Shown: piece after piece, positions 22,258 to 30,985 of the stretch
Layout: every line of letters starts with the position of its first letter
Numbering within the stretch: the first letter of the stretch is position 1
Source of the DNA: GWA1-40-21 sp038078215
Lineage (GTDB): Bacteria; Patescibacteriota; Minisyncoccia; Phycocordibacterales; GWA1-40-21
Direction: 5' to 3'
DNA: 42,011 nt
NCBI GenBank assembly: GCA_038078215.1
Contig: JBBUED010000003.1
Location: forward strand, 1-42,011
The notes under the pieces: generated by a model
Database searches by the model: none
The model's input: only the letters and a program-made list of their open reading frames with translations
What the model was told of the DNA's origin: nothing
Program-made: the position numbers and the translations under genes

Positions 22258-24072
22258 CTAACCAATCGCTTCCATCTCCTCCTTGGCTTTTTTAATCGCC
22301 AAAAGTTGGGATGGGTCGGAAGTTATTATCTGGTCTTCGGTGTATGAGGCGATTATTTTGATGGCGACATGTTTTAACCCCACGAAGAACATTCCCTCCC
22401 CAACATCGGATTCAAGCAGAAGATATTTTTCTTCTTCCGTTAGGTTGAATATTCTCTGAAGATTGTCTATCGTGGATGATGACTGCTTTAACAAAACTTG
22501 AATGGATGAGTTGCTGATAATAGGCATTCCGTAGGGGGATTTAAGGAAGTCATCCACATCCTGCGTGATCGTGGCAAGCCCGAGATAATATTTTCGTCCT
22601 CTTTTCGCCAAGCTAAAGAGGAATGACGCCGTGTCCTCCGATTTCATCATCCACCAAGCCTCGTCAATAACCAAAAGTCGTTTCTTCAAAGTTTTTCTGA
22701 TAGCGTTCCAGATAAAGTGCGTGACTATATACATCGCCACGGGCTTGAGCTCGTCTTCCATATCTCTTATGGAGAAGACTATGAACTTGCTGTTTATGTC
22801 CACATTGGTCGGGCGATTGATAAACCCCGCCCATGTGCCTTTGGTGTATTTTGAAAGTTTTTGCACGAGTCCTTCCGCTCCTTCCATACCCGCGAGCACA
22901 AGCTCAAAGTCGGAGAGAAGCGGCGGCTCAATGTTGGAAAAATCGGAGTCGGCGGTAATGTCTTTAAGGGCGTAAGTTTCGCTGATGGCGCGGTCAATTA
23001 TGGCGTCTTCTTCTGGAGAGAGTCCGCCGAGCATAATTCTGAAAAGTCCGACGAGGTTGATTATGTTTGAGCGCAAAACATCCGCGGGCGATTCATCCTC
23101 TCTCGCCGTAGGCAAGTCAAAAGGGTTTATATGATTGTTGGAATTAAGAGATATATTGAAATATTTTCCACCGGTCGCTTCGGCCATATATTCGTATTCT
23201 CTCTCCGGGTCAATCACGATTATCTCCGCGCCGAACATAAGTGTTCGCAATATTTCAAGCTTCGCGGCATAAGATTTGCCGGCGCCGGACTTGGCGAAAA
23301 TTATGGAGTTGTAATTTTCAAGAGAGAATCGGTCAAAAAGAACTAAGCTGGAATTGTGCCTATTTATTCCATAAAGTATGCCCTTGTCTGAAGTAAGGTC
23401 AAAAGAAATAAACGGGAAAAGGCTTGAGATGGGCGATGAATTTAATTTTGAATACACATTGAGCTCGTCGGACGCTATCGGCAAAACGCTCTTGTATCCT
23501 TGCTCTTGTTGGAAAAGAGCGGGTTTCAAATAAACAAGTTTTGATTCAAGTATTGTCTTTATTTCCGATTCAATTTTATCAAGCTCATTGTCGCTGTCTC
23601 CGTAAATGGTGATGTAAACCGCCACATCAAAAAGTTTTTCTTGCGCCTGCTGAAGATTATCTCTCAAACTTTCAAGGTCTCGGTAAGCGGTGTCTAATAT
23701 AGGGTCGCGAACCAGCCCTTTTCTTTCCCTTTCGTTGATCTGACTTTGGACTTCGGCGACTTTTTTCTGGAATTGACGGAGCATTTTTTCGGTTTCAATC
23801 GGATGAATGGATATTGAAATGTCAAAGACTTTGTCCAAGTTTATTACCGGAGAAAACCAGCTTTCCGACAAGTATCGGGGATAGGAAATCACAAAAAAAG
23901 TTCTAGCGATTTTATCGCCCAAATTCAGTCCCTTAGGGGTTATTTTAAGGGCGGACGGCGCGATAATGTCTTGGAGCTCCAAAACGCCGGCCTCGTATAT
24001 TTCTTGCGGCAAAACCGAAGAAATTGCCACCTGCTTTTCTTTTTTTCCGAATAATTTGTTGAAAAATGACAT
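22258..24072 (-). CDS. virB4: VirB4/TraC-like type IV secretion ATPase, 604 aa
   Basis: The ATPase core has Walker A KSGAGKS (261-267), followed by EIIVIDPEREYEYMAEATGG and later Walker B RLLVIDEAWWMM and the QDVDDFL region (ATITQDVDDFLKSPYG). Residues 60-230 form the VirB4 N-terminal region with a coiled coil (QFQKKVAEVQSQINERERKG). VirB4 powers pilus biogenesis and substrate transfer at the membrane. The protein is short compared with fused VirB4 forms of about 800 aa; the separate 24137-24775 gene appears to supply the missing N-terminal domain. No VirD4 coupling protein is seen in the window. Confidence 0.92.
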   Translation of the reverse strand: MSFFNKLFGKKEKQVAISSVLPQEIYEAGVLELQDIIAPSALKITPKGLNLGDKIARTFFVISYPRYLSESWFSPVINLDKVFDISISIHPIETEKMLRQFQKKVAEVQSQINERERKGLVRDPILDTAYRDLESLRDNLQQAQEKLFDVAVYITIYGDSDNELDKIESEIKTILESKLVYLKPALFQQEQGYKSVLPIASDELNVYSKLNSSPISSLFPFISFDLTSDKGILYGINRHNSSLVLFDRFSLENYNSIIFAKSGAGKSYAAKLEILRTLMFGAEIIVIDPEREYEYMAEATGGKYFNISLNSNNHINPFDLPTAREDESPADVLRSNIINLVGLFRIMLGGLSPEEDAIIDRAISETYALKDITADSDFSNIEPPLLSDFELVLAGMEGAEGLVQKLSKYTKGTWAGFINRPTNVDINSKFIVFSIRDMEDELKPVAMYIVTHFIWNAIRKTLKKRLLVIDEAWWMMKSEDTASFLFSLAKRGRKYYLGLATITQDVDDFLKSPYGMPIISNSSIQVLLKQSSSTIDNLQRIFNLTEEEKYLLLESDVGEGMFFVGLKHVAIKIIASYTEDQIITSDPSQLLAIKKAKEEMEAIG

Positions 24073-24110
24073 AATTTTTTTATTTATTTTCCTTCACCCT
24101 CCCCTCTGTC

Positions 24111-24130
24111 ATTCCCGTGAAAACGGGAAT
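24111..24130. repeat. TCATTCCCG-type hairpin
   Basis: ATTCCCGT and ACGGGAAT enclose a GAAA tetraloop, within GTCATTCCCG...CGGGAATCCAG. Such hairpins are common interspersed repeats in many genomes. It sits between virB4 and the upstream gene; a relative is at 32055-32115. Confidence 0.6.
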
Positions 24131-24136
24131 CCAGTT

Positions 24137-24775
24137 TTAATTTATCTGAATCGGCTTTTCGGTGTCGCCCGGATTAAATATCTTGTAAAACAGCTCCACC
24201 ACCTCTTCCGTCCCTAGTCCTATCGTCCTTATGCCCGCGCGCACCAAACCTTGTTCAACCACGGACACCCTCTGCTCCAATTGCATCCTATTCTCTTCAA
24301 AACTATCGCTTCTTTCTTTGGCGGCGTTTGATTCTTTTCTGTTTCCCAGGAGGCTGCCGACCAATTGCGACTTAGCGCCCACGATAGGGGGGTCGTATGG
24401 TATGACGACGAAGAAACTTTTTGTCATTATGTTGGAATTCTCCGTGAAATTTTTTATGAAGGCGATATATTCTCTTATCTGTATTTTCATCAGGTCATTC
24501 AGTTGGTCTTTGTATCGTTCCTCAAGCAGGGCTATATACGGTCTTATGTCCAACTTTCTTGACTGGATGAATATTTGAATCGGAAAATCAAGCGAATTCA
24601 AGAAATTTTGAAATTGGTAGATTATGGAATTGCGCTCGTCCTCGGATTTTAAAGCGAAGTTAAGAGAAGACGCCATTAGAATTGCTCGCATTGAATTGTT
24701 TTTCAAAATAACAATGCCATCTCTTACTTCTTTGATCGGCACGAAATCCTGTGTTGCTTTTGATTTGGTTGGCAT
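24137..24775 (-). CDS. VirB4 N-terminal-domain-like / TraC-type protein, 212 aa
   Basis: VPIKEVRDGIVILKNNSMRA and the following ILMASSLNFALKSEDERNSI resemble the N-terminal domain of TraC/TraE-type conjugation ATPases, where this segment packs against the membrane complex. A helical part with EERYKDQLNDLMKIQIREYI follows, and then a C-terminal half with no P-loop. The gene directly precedes virB4, so the two together equal a full-length VirB4-type ATPase. Members of this pair are frequent in Patescibacteria loci. Confidence 0.7.
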   Translation of the reverse strand: MPTKSKATQDFVPIKEVRDGIVILKNNSMRAILMASSLNFALKSEDERNSIIYQFQNFLNSLDFPIQIFIQSRKLDIRPYIALLEERYKDQLNDLMKIQIREYIAFIKNFTENSNIMTKSFFVVIPYDPPIVGAKSQLVGSLLGNRKESNAAKERSDSFEENRMQLEQRVSVVEQGLVRAGIRTIGLGTEEVVELFYKIFNPGDTEKPIQIN

Positions 24776-24780
24776 TGGGT

Positions 24781-24987
24781 TAGCTTGTTAGGTTGTAGCT
24801 TCTTAGCTTGTTAGGTTCAGAACTGAAAGCTTTTAGTAATAATAACATATTAATGAAGTTCTTAAGGTTTATAAAGTTATAAAGTAAATCTTCTCCAAAC
24901 TATTTTTTTAAAAAGTTAATAAGCTACAGGCTACTTTTCTTCCCCCTTCTCTTCCTAAAAAGCTACAAGCTAAACAGCTACTTCCTA
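24781..24987. repeat. AGCTT-type repeat cluster between prgI and the VirB4-N gene
   Basis: One copy is at 24781-24815 (TAGCTTGTTAGGTTGTAGCT, then TCTTAGCTTGTTAGG) and two inverse copies are at 24917-24934 and 24951-24987. The last runs over the stop codon of prgI. Between them is an AT-rich AAGTTTATAAAG-type piece. No gene is visible in the 202-base gap. Confidence 0.65.
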
Positions 24988-25412
24988 TAATCTCCCCTCG
25001 TTATCGGATTAATATTTTCATTGATATCCAGGCTCCATGTAAGGTCCTTAAGCTTGCTCTCCGACAATTTTGGAACTTTCAAAAGAGTTGAATTTCCGTC
25101 GGGCAAATTTTCTTTTTTTATTATCGGCTTTTCTCTTTTTTGCCACAAATATAATTTGTTACTAAAAACATATTTTACGGCCGATTCAAGGATGAAGATA
25201 AACGGCTTGCCGTTGATTTTGTAAAAAGCCAGAGCAACGGAAAAAATCATAACCGGCACTATGAAAAATAAGGCCACGATAATATAAGGAATGATAGAAT
25301 AAATAACGAAAGAAATCCCTCCTCCTCCAGCTAGATAAATAAACTGCTTCAAGGTCAAAGGCCCGAATATCTTGTCTTCTATTTCAATAAATTGCGGGAC
25401 TTGGAAACGCAT
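24978..25412 (-). CDS. PrgI-family secretion membrane protein
   Basis: The N-terminal motif MRFQVPQFIEIEDKIFGPLT, followed by LKQFIYLAGG, is characteristic of PrgI-type proteins in conjugation loci. Two membrane segments (ISFVIYSIIPYIIVALFFIV and PVMIFSVALAFYKINGKPF) come next, then the conserved FxYxxxNKLYLWQKREK region and a polar tail. PrgI is an inner-membrane part of Gram-positive-type type IV secretion systems and is a common partner of VirB4. Its 144-aa length is typical. Confidence 0.88.
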   Translation of the reverse strand: MRFQVPQFIEIEDKIFGPLTLKQFIYLAGGGGISFVIYSIIPYIIVALFFIVPVMIFSVALAFYKINGKPFIFILESAVKYVFSNKLYLWQKREKPIIKKENLPDGNSTLLKVPKLSESKLKDLTWSLDINENINPITRGDYRK

Positions 25413-25413
25413 G

Positions 25414-25449
25414 TTAGCTGTTTAGCTTGTAGCTTCTTAGCTTTTTAGG
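25414..25449. repeat. AGCTT-type repeat upstream of prgI
   Basis: TTAGCTGTTTAGCTTGTAGC followed by TTCTTAGCTTTTTAGG. It matches the 8776-8808 and 8852-8889 copies in order of sub-units. It lies between prgI and the S23 gene. Confidence 0.7.
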
Positions 25450-25459
25450 TTAAGAGTAC

Positions 25460-25828
25460 TTAATTTTTTAAGGAAGAGAGCATTTTGTTAAGCATTTTCA
25501 TCACTTCTGACAAAAGGCTTTCTGATTTAGTATAACTTAAATTTTTTCCGAAAGATAAACTTTTTGCAATCTCCAATTGTGTTTCCAGTTCTGCTCCAGA
25601 ACCGTAAGAAACAAGTAAGAAATAATTCAACTCTTTTCTGCTCCCGCGTCTTCTACCCTCGGCTATGTTGGAAGGAATAGATATGGAAGACCTTTTCATT
25701 TGAGAGGACAGCCCGTAAATTTCTTCTTTTGGAAAATGTGCTGTCAGTTCATAAATAGACCTCACTAATTCCATCGATTTTTGCCAAACTATCAAATCTT
25801 TATAAGAATTTATCTCTTTTGTTTCCAT
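25460..25828 (-). CDS. Four-helix-bundle protein of the S23/Avd family, 122 aa
   Basis: YKDLIVWQKSMELVRSIYEL, FPKEEIYGLSSQMKRSSISI, then PSNIAEGRRRGSRKELNYFL is the full signature of the 23S rRNA intervening sequence/S23 family. Members form homopentameric four-helix bundles; they occur in rRNA insertions, in diversity-generating retroelements (as Avd) and alone. No reverse transcriptase or template repeat is visible here. The gene is flanked on both sides by AGCTT-type repeats and interrupts a secretion operon, which suggests a later insertion. A RelE-like or structural role cannot be assigned. Confidence 0.9.
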   Translation of the reverse strand: METKEINSYKDLIVWQKSMELVRSIYELTAHFPKEEIYGLSSQMKRSSISIPSNIAEGRRRGSRKELNYFLLVSYGSGAELETQLEIAKSLSFGKNLSYTKSESLLSEVMKMLNKMLSSLKN

Positions 25829-25850
25829 ATTTGTTTAGGGTAATTGCTTG
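25825..25850. repeat. 26-base leader shared with 22161-22186
   Basis: CCATATTTGTTTAGGGTAAT is identical at 25825-25844 and 22161-22180, and after one mismatch GCTTG follows in both. It spans the start codon of two unrelated genes (S23 and the 131-aa membrane protein). Confidence 0.7.
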
Positions 25851-25962
25851 TTAGGAAGAGTAAGAGAGGATTGCTTATGTCTTTTTATTATTCGTGCCTA
25901 AAAAGCTTACCCCTCCCCACCTCTCCCCCTAAAAAGCTACAAGCTAATAAGCTACTTTCCTA
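25845..25962. repeat. AGCTT-type repeats upstream of the S23 gene
   Basis: TTGCTTGTTAGGAAGAG (25845-25861) faces CCTAAAAAGCTACAAGCTAA with TAAGCTACTTTCCTA (25928-25962), and a partial unit (CCTAAAAAGCTTACC) lies between. The right-hand unit supplies the stop codon of the 263-aa gene. Confidence 0.65.
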
Positions 25963-26743
25963 CCTGTTCCCTATACGGGTCAACTTTCTTGTCCACGCTC
26001 GGTTGTTTTGTCTTGGATTGCGGCGCAGAATCATTGATCACGATTGTTTCTTTGGGAACGCTTACTGTTCCAGCCATCTTTGTCTTGAAAATATCTTTTT
26101 CCATTGTTCTTACTATATCTTCCTGCGGTACGGATGGTTTCTGGGGTGCTTGGTATTTTGTTGGGTTAATGATCGCGGCATTGGTCTTGTTGTATGCATT
26201 CTGAAAAGCTGTTTGACTACTCTCTACTACAACAGGTTTCTCAACAATCTCAACTTCACTTGGACGTTTCGTTCCCAAGTGAAGTTCGGTTTTATTAACC
26301 GCAGGCAAATTATGATGTTCTTTATCTTCAATTTCTCGCAGTATGTCTTCCCTCTTAAGGATTTCTTCTTCTGTTGTCTTAGTGTCTTTTCTCTCTTCTA
26401 ATAAGCCACCTCCTGATTCACTTCTTTCCTCAGATATTTTCTTGAGCGATTCCCTCACCTTCAGAAAAATTTCCCGATTCAAATCTTCCGCTATCGCCTC
26501 GGCTTTTTCTTCCGTCACTTCCGCGTGTTTGGTGATGTTTGCGACTAGATTGTTAGCATGTTCAATGCCGAACATCACCAAGACAGTTTCTTCCCCAAGA
26601 TGCCCCGCTTGGTCTATGTGGAGATTATGTTTGTCTGAAATTTTTCTTAATTTTTCTTTCCACGGAATAGACATTATCGCTTCCTGAATATCCTTAGGTA
26701 GCTGTTCAAACCTCTCTTTTAATATTTGTTCGCTATAATTCAT
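25952..26743 (-). CDS. Hypothetical soluble protein of the secretion locus, 263 aa
   Basis: The N-terminal part (MNYSEQILKERFEQLPKDIQ) is helical. The centre is a Lys/Glu-rich coiled coil (VRESLKKISEERSESGGGLL), and the rest is a low-complexity, proline-containing linker. A copy of the 23-bp palindrome lies within the gene and is translated as LGTKRPS (about residues 155-161), in phase. There is no signal peptide, so it is probably cytoplasmic and may bind the VirB6/VirB4 complex; this rests only on position between virB6-like and prgI genes. Confidence 0.65.
   Translation of the reverse strand: MNYSEQILKERFEQLPKDIQEAIMSIPWKEKLRKISDKHNLHIDQAGHLGEETVLVMFGIEHANNLVANITKHAEVTEEKAEAIAEDLNREIFLKVRESLKKISEERSESGGGLLEERKDTKTTEEEILKREDILREIEDKEHHNLPAVNKTELHLGTKRPSEVEIVEKPVVVESSQTAFQNAYNKTNAAIINPTKYQAPQKPSVPQEDIVRTMEKDIFKTKMAGTVSVPKETIVINDSAPQSKTKQPSVDKKVDPYREQVGK
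26252..26286. repeat. ACTTGG...CCAAGT palindrome, copy 3, in coding sequence
   Basis: The 23-bp core is at 26258-26280 and equals copy 1 in the inverse orientation. Here the arms extend to a perfect 12-bp stem, AACTTCACTTGG with CCAAGTGAAGTT. It is translated in phase in the 263-aa gene. Confidence 0.85.
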
Positions 26744-26762
26744 TTTTTAAATTACTATTTTA

Positions 26763-28799
26763 TTATGGAGTTGTTGGACTAGCTCCACCGCCACCAGCCC
26801 CACCCGCTCCGCTTGCTCCACCCGTTTGTCCTTTTGTTTTTTCTGCAACTAATTTATCTATCAGCTCTGCGACCTCTTTCTCGCCCTTGCTTTTACCTTT
26901 CCTTATCTCTGCCGCCGCATCAGCTCCTGATGGGAATAATTTGTTCAAGACACCTGATTCAAATTCAATCTTTTTCGCGTACCCTTTCTTCATTCTGTCT
27001 CGGACTCTGTCTCTGTAGGACTTGATAGTTTCTATATTTTCTTTGGCTCTATTTATATCATGGCTCTGATTGTCTAAAATAGCTTCTTCTCTTTGCAGGC
27101 TTTCGTATGCTAGTTGGGCGGCATCAAGATCGGTGGCGGCCATAGTTCTTGAAGCTGTATCCGCAAGTCTTCTGTGTTCTATCTTTGCGTCATTCACATT
27201 ATTTTTGAGTTTAATTACAGATTCCATTTTCCGATCTATCAATTCTTCTTCTTTTCTTATCAACTCATCTGTTTTTCCTACTTTAGCCTTACCAACAAAC
27301 TCACCCATTTTTTTCTTTTTATCGGTACTCTTTTTCAGAGCGTCAGCGTAGCCAGTTTTACTGCCGAATTTTTGTCCCGCCACATTATCAAATTGCGTCT
27401 TGGCAAAAGTGCCCAAGGTTGGCGATTTTGCCATAAGCCTCGCCATATATTTATTATTACCCGCCAAATAAGCCGCTCGGCCGAGCGTGTTTCTCCCCGC
27501 GACACCCTGCGCCCAGTTTTGGAATTTGCCTGTGTATTTCAACACTCCGGCGGAGCCTTTGTCCGCCATATCTTTTGCGACTATGAGCGCCCCGATCATT
27601 AAAGCCATCAATATTACATAGTTCATTATTATGGGGAATGCTCCAACGGTCGGTGAAGAAATAGCATCGTAAAAAGTAGATGTGGAATCGTTTCCTCCCA
27701 CCGCTGTCCATAATTGACCAGAATTAATTATGGCGGAAATTAGATAAGCCATAAACAAGAAAGCCGGGGCGAATAAGGCTTGGCTCTGCAATCCTTTCCA
27801 CCATTTCGTGGAGTACTCTTTCATTTCGGGGGAAATCAGTCCAAGAAAAGCAACCGGAGAAAAAAGCATATAAAACATAAGAGCGACGAATCTGACGATA
27901 AACAAAAGCGCGACAGAGAGAAAAACAAAAGCCGAAACAAGAAACAGCGCTGAACCGCCAAGATTATTTAGCGTTATGTTGAAATTAGTAAGACCTTTAT
28001 AAGAATCTTGTTTATTATAGGATGACTCAGGAGATGGTATGCTGGTTTGAAGTCTCATACCCGCCATCATAGCGGTGGAGACGGAACCTGTGGATATGAG
28101 TTTTTTCTCCTCATCAGTACCATCAAGATTGACTTTGGCTGTTCCTACTTCAGTCTGCACGGCATTATAAAATCCCATAGCCACGATGTTAGACGCGTCT
28201 ATGATGGCTTTGGTCATAAAAAGACTGAAGTTTATGAAAAGCCCGACCACGATGATATTAGTCAGAAGTTTTTTTGTATCGCCGCCTACCCCCAATATCG
28301 TCTTAATGGCGATATAGAGCAAGATGAAAATAAAGAGCATATTCGCCACATTTAGGACTATTTTGTACCCCGTGTTTATAACATTGATTCCGTCTATGTT
28401 CTCTTTAAAATCTTTCACCGAGAAGTCCACAGCGTAATCTAGAAGGTAGCCACTCATAGTAAATATTCTAGATGATACATACCATGTGAAACTGGAGATC
28501 CATGCAAGCATTTGACCGATCGTCGCGTCGGCTATTTTACCCCAGTCTCCCCAAGCTGCAACATTTTGTCCTACAGCGTAACCAGGAATTAAGTTCTTAG
28601 GGTCATCGTGAACATCTTTACCGAATTTAACAAATTCATCAGCCACTTTGTCGTACCAAGTACCACTATACCAGTGACCTTCTGATGCCAATATTTTTTT
28701 CGGTCCAGATACCGTTCCGGAAAAAGGCCCAACAAAAGAAATCCACAGAAAAGTTCCCACCATCGCCACTATTAAAATGTAAGGTATGAATTTTTTCAT
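26763..28799 (-). CDS. VirB6/TrbL-like polytopic membrane protein, 678 aa
   Basis: Start ATG 28799 is preferred over an upstream in-frame ATG (28841), because it gives a clean N-terminus (MKKFIPYILIVAMVGTFLWI) and GGAG lies 11 bases before it, in the stop region of the previous gene. Around six to eight membrane segments lie between residues 100 and 460, e.g. VLNVANMLFIFILLYIAIKT, then a long cytoplasmic helical tail of charged repeats (from about residue 500). That layout fits VirB6/TrbL channel components of type IV secretion. It ends with a Gly-rich tail. Confidence 0.8.
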   Translation of the reverse strand: MKKFIPYILIVAMVGTFLWISFVGPFSGTVSGPKKILASEGHWYSGTWYDKVADEFVKFGKDVHDDPKNLIPGYAVGQNVAAWGDWGKIADATIGQMLAWISSFTWYVSSRIFTMSGYLLDYAVDFSVKDFKENIDGINVINTGYKIVLNVANMLFIFILLYIAIKTILGVGGDTKKLLTNIIVVGLFINFSLFMTKAIIDASNIVAMGFYNAVQTEVGTAKVNLDGTDEEKKLISTGSVSTAMMAGMRLQTSIPSPESSYNKQDSYKGLTNFNITLNNLGGSALFLVSAFVFLSVALLFIVRFVALMFYMLFSPVAFLGLISPEMKEYSTKWWKGLQSQALFAPAFLFMAYLISAIINSGQLWTAVGGNDSTSTFYDAISSPTVGAFPIIMNYVILMALMIGALIVAKDMADKGSAGVLKYTGKFQNWAQGVAGRNTLGRAAYLAGNNKYMARLMAKSPTLGTFAKTQFDNVAGQKFGSKTGYADALKKSTDKKKKMGEFVGKAKVGKTDELIRKEEELIDRKMESVIKLKNNVNDAKIEHRRLADTASRTMAATDLDAAQLAYESLQREEAILDNQSHDINRAKENIETIKSYRDRVRDRMKKGYAKKIEFESGVLNKLFPSGADAAAEIRKGKSKGEKEVAELIDKLVAEKTKGQTGGASGAGGAGGGGASPTTP

Positions 28800-28807
28800 T
28801 GAAATTT

Positions 28808-30985
28808 TTACTCCGAAAATACTCGGGCTGCGCCGCCGCATTTTACTGTCACGCTCTCGTCGCCCGAAGTGACTGTCACTTGGGCGGTTTTATTTCCGGT
28901 TTCCGTGTATGTGGTCGCCGTCGTTTCTCCGCTTCCGATTAAGCCATCGGTTCCCGACCAGTTGTAGCCGTAATCACCCACCCCTCCGGAAGCCGTCGCC
29001 GTCCAAGTGAATTCCGTGCCGTCGCTGTTCCCGGTGTCAACCGCGCCCGCGATAGGGTCAAAACTGCAAGAAGCGGAGAGTTTGGTGTTCGTCACTTCAA
29101 CTTTATTTGAACAAGCCACCGTGGTCGTCGTTTCACCTTTTGTTATTTCAACGCTCGCTGTTTTAGCTTCATCTCCGGTTCCAGTTGTCGTATAACCAAC
29201 CTCAACCGATTCCGTGTCGCCCGATGGGCCGTCCGTGTCATCTGACAGCCAGTTATAAGTCGCGCTTTCGCTTGTATCCGCCAATGACGCGCTCCATTTT
29301 ACAGTTTGATTGACTAGAGCGCTTGTCTTATCCGCGGAACAAGAGTCAACAGTTACCGATCCTTCCGATGATTCTGAAGATGACGAAGATCCTCCCTCGT
29401 CTGAAACATCAACAGTTCCGCAATCATAGCCGGAGCTCGCTCCATCATTCGTAACTGTCACGCTCGTTGATTTCTCTCCCGATTCAAAGTAATAAATCGT
29501 GAATGATTTAGCGCTACCAGCGTCTTCAATCGCATTTCCGTTTTCGTCCTTCCATTCATAGGTTGCGCTATCGTAAGAACTGTCGGATGAATACGGCGTC
29601 CATGTCCACTTCACGCTGCCGCCTGCTTTGATTGATGATTTGTTGGCGGAACAATAGCCATCAGCCCCCGAAGCGACATCGGAATCATCTCCCGCGGCAA
29701 CCTTGACCGAGCCGCTGCATTTTATGGTTGCGCTCTTATTGCCTTTCTTGACAGTGACCCTCGCCTTTTTTGTTCCGGCGCTATTGTAAGCAATCTGCAA
29801 GCGGCGAGTTTCAGTTTCGGTATCCGTCTCAATTTCAGCGCCGTTCCATTTGTATTCCGGGGTCTTGTCTGAAGGGCCTCCCGAAACATAAACCGTCCAT
29901 TCAACCGTCTCTCCCGTGAGGGCCGAGCCGGTATCGGCTGTGCAGGTTCCGGTTATTTTCGTGTCAGAACTTTGCTCTTCAAGGTCGCTTGATGTGCCTC
30001 CCCAATCTCCCGATGATGAATTCATAGCGGCCAAACCTTTCGTAAGAACCGTTTTTACAAGCTGACCAACCAGCGCGCCAACTATCTTGTCTATGTCATC
30101 GGCAAGCTCAAGCTGTCGCAAGCCCGTGCCAAGCGTATGTTCCAACTGGCTCTCAATGACTGAACCGGGAGTTTTTATATCACTATATTTAGTGCATGTC
30201 TGGTTTTCATTGGACTTATCTTTTTTTGTGGTCTCATCGGTAAGCTCAACACCGGGGCCGGCATCAGACGGCGCGGAAGTTTTTGTGGCATACTGCTCGC
30301 ATGTTCTCCACGACAAGAAACCTTTGCCCCAGTCCAGCTTTTTGACTTCCATATCTTTGTTTTGCTGAATTCTTTTTTGAAGTTCAGCTTGCATGCTCAA
30401 GAAAGCGGTTCCGGGGTTGGCGTTTGGATTAGTAGTTAGATAAATCCACCCTTTCCAGCCGCCTTCCTTGAAAGTGCCGTTAACAAAATTATCAAAATTT
30501 TTAATAATTCCGGTCAGGGTGCATTTTCTCTGCCGTTTAAAATTTCCTATTCCCAAAGAAAGGGCGATTTTAATGTTTAATTTGTACGGGTCGCAGAGCC
30601 AGCCGAATTTAGTCATTTCATTTATAAATTCTCCGACCACTTCGTCGCCGACATCAAGAAGAAAGCTCTGCGGGTCTGTCACGAATGACGGCGAGCCTTC
30701 AAACCCGCTGTTTATCCAATTGACTATGCTGTCCGTGATTTGGGCGAGCAGAGTTTTCATTACGAGATTGTAGATACCATTCCAGCTGAAGCCTGGCACG
30801 GTATAACCCATCACGGTCACTCCGACGAATTTTGACCTCAAAGCGTCATCTGAAACTGGAACGGGCGGAACAGTGTCAATAGCGTAAACAGTCCTTATCG
30901 CCAAGCTGGAAAACGACAGAGATACGATAATCGGAATTATTAAGAGATAAGAAAGTATTTTTTTGTTTCTAAAAAAGAAGTTCAT
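28808..30985 (-). CDS. Large exported protein with four Cys-paired Ig/PKD-like repeats, 725 aa
   Basis: A signal peptide or anchor (KILSYLLIIPIIVSLSFSSL) is followed by an N-terminal domain of about 330 residues containing a VirB6-neighbour-type region (GWLCDPYKLNIKIALSLGIG, FKRQRKCTLTGIIKNFDNFV). The rest is four repeats of 80-95 residues, each opening with a CxxD/N-type strand (TGTCTADTGSALTGETVEWT; DGYCSANKSSIKAGGSVKW; DSCSADKTSALVNQTVKWSA; SASCSFDPIAGAVDTG) and closing with a second Cys (IKCSGSV, YDCGTV, VACSNKV, VKCGGAA). The paired Cys suggests one disulfide per repeat. Surface exposure is expected. It overlaps the next upstream gene by 4 bases. Confidence 0.8.
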   Translation of the reverse strand: MNFFFRNKKILSYLLIIPIIVSLSFSSLAIRTVYAIDTVPPVPVSDDALRSKFVGVTVMGYTVPGFSWNGIYNLVMKTLLAQITDSIVNWINSGFEGSPSFVTDPQSFLLDVGDEVVGEFINEMTKFGWLCDPYKLNIKIALSLGIGNFKRQRKCTLTGIIKNFDNFVNGTFKEGGWKGWIYLTTNPNANPGTAFLSMQAELQKRIQQNKDMEVKKLDWGKGFLSWRTCEQYATKTSAPSDAGPGVELTDETTKKDKSNENQTCTKYSDIKTPGSVIESQLEHTLGTGLRQLELADDIDKIVGALVGQLVKTVLTKGLAAMNSSSGDWGGTSSDLEEQSSDTKITGTCTADTGSALTGETVEWTVYVSGGPSDKTPEYKWNGAEIETDTETETRRLQIAYNSAGTKKARVTVKKGNKSATIKCSGSVKVAAGDDSDVASGADGYCSANKSSIKAGGSVKWTWTPYSSDSSYDSATYEWKDENGNAIEDAGSAKSFTIYYFESGEKSTSVTVTNDGASSGYDCGTVDVSDEGGSSSSSESSEGSVTVDSCSADKTSALVNQTVKWSASLADTSESATYNWLSDDTDGPSGDTESVEVGYTTTGTGDEAKTASVEITKGETTTTVACSNKVEVTNTKLSASCSFDPIAGAVDTGNSDGTEFTWTATASGGVGDYGYNWSGTDGLIGSGETTATTYTETGNKTAQVTVTSGDESVTVKCGGAARVFSE

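Noticed and set aside
25460..25828. Diversity-generating retroelement suggested by the S23/Avd-type gene
   Set aside because: No reverse transcriptase ORF and no template/variable repeat pair are present in the window.
25844..26401. Plus-strand ORF of 185 aa in the secretion locus
   Set aside because: It runs antisense through repeats and the 263-aa gene, is Cys/Phe/Leu-rich as shadow frames are, and lacks an initiation site.
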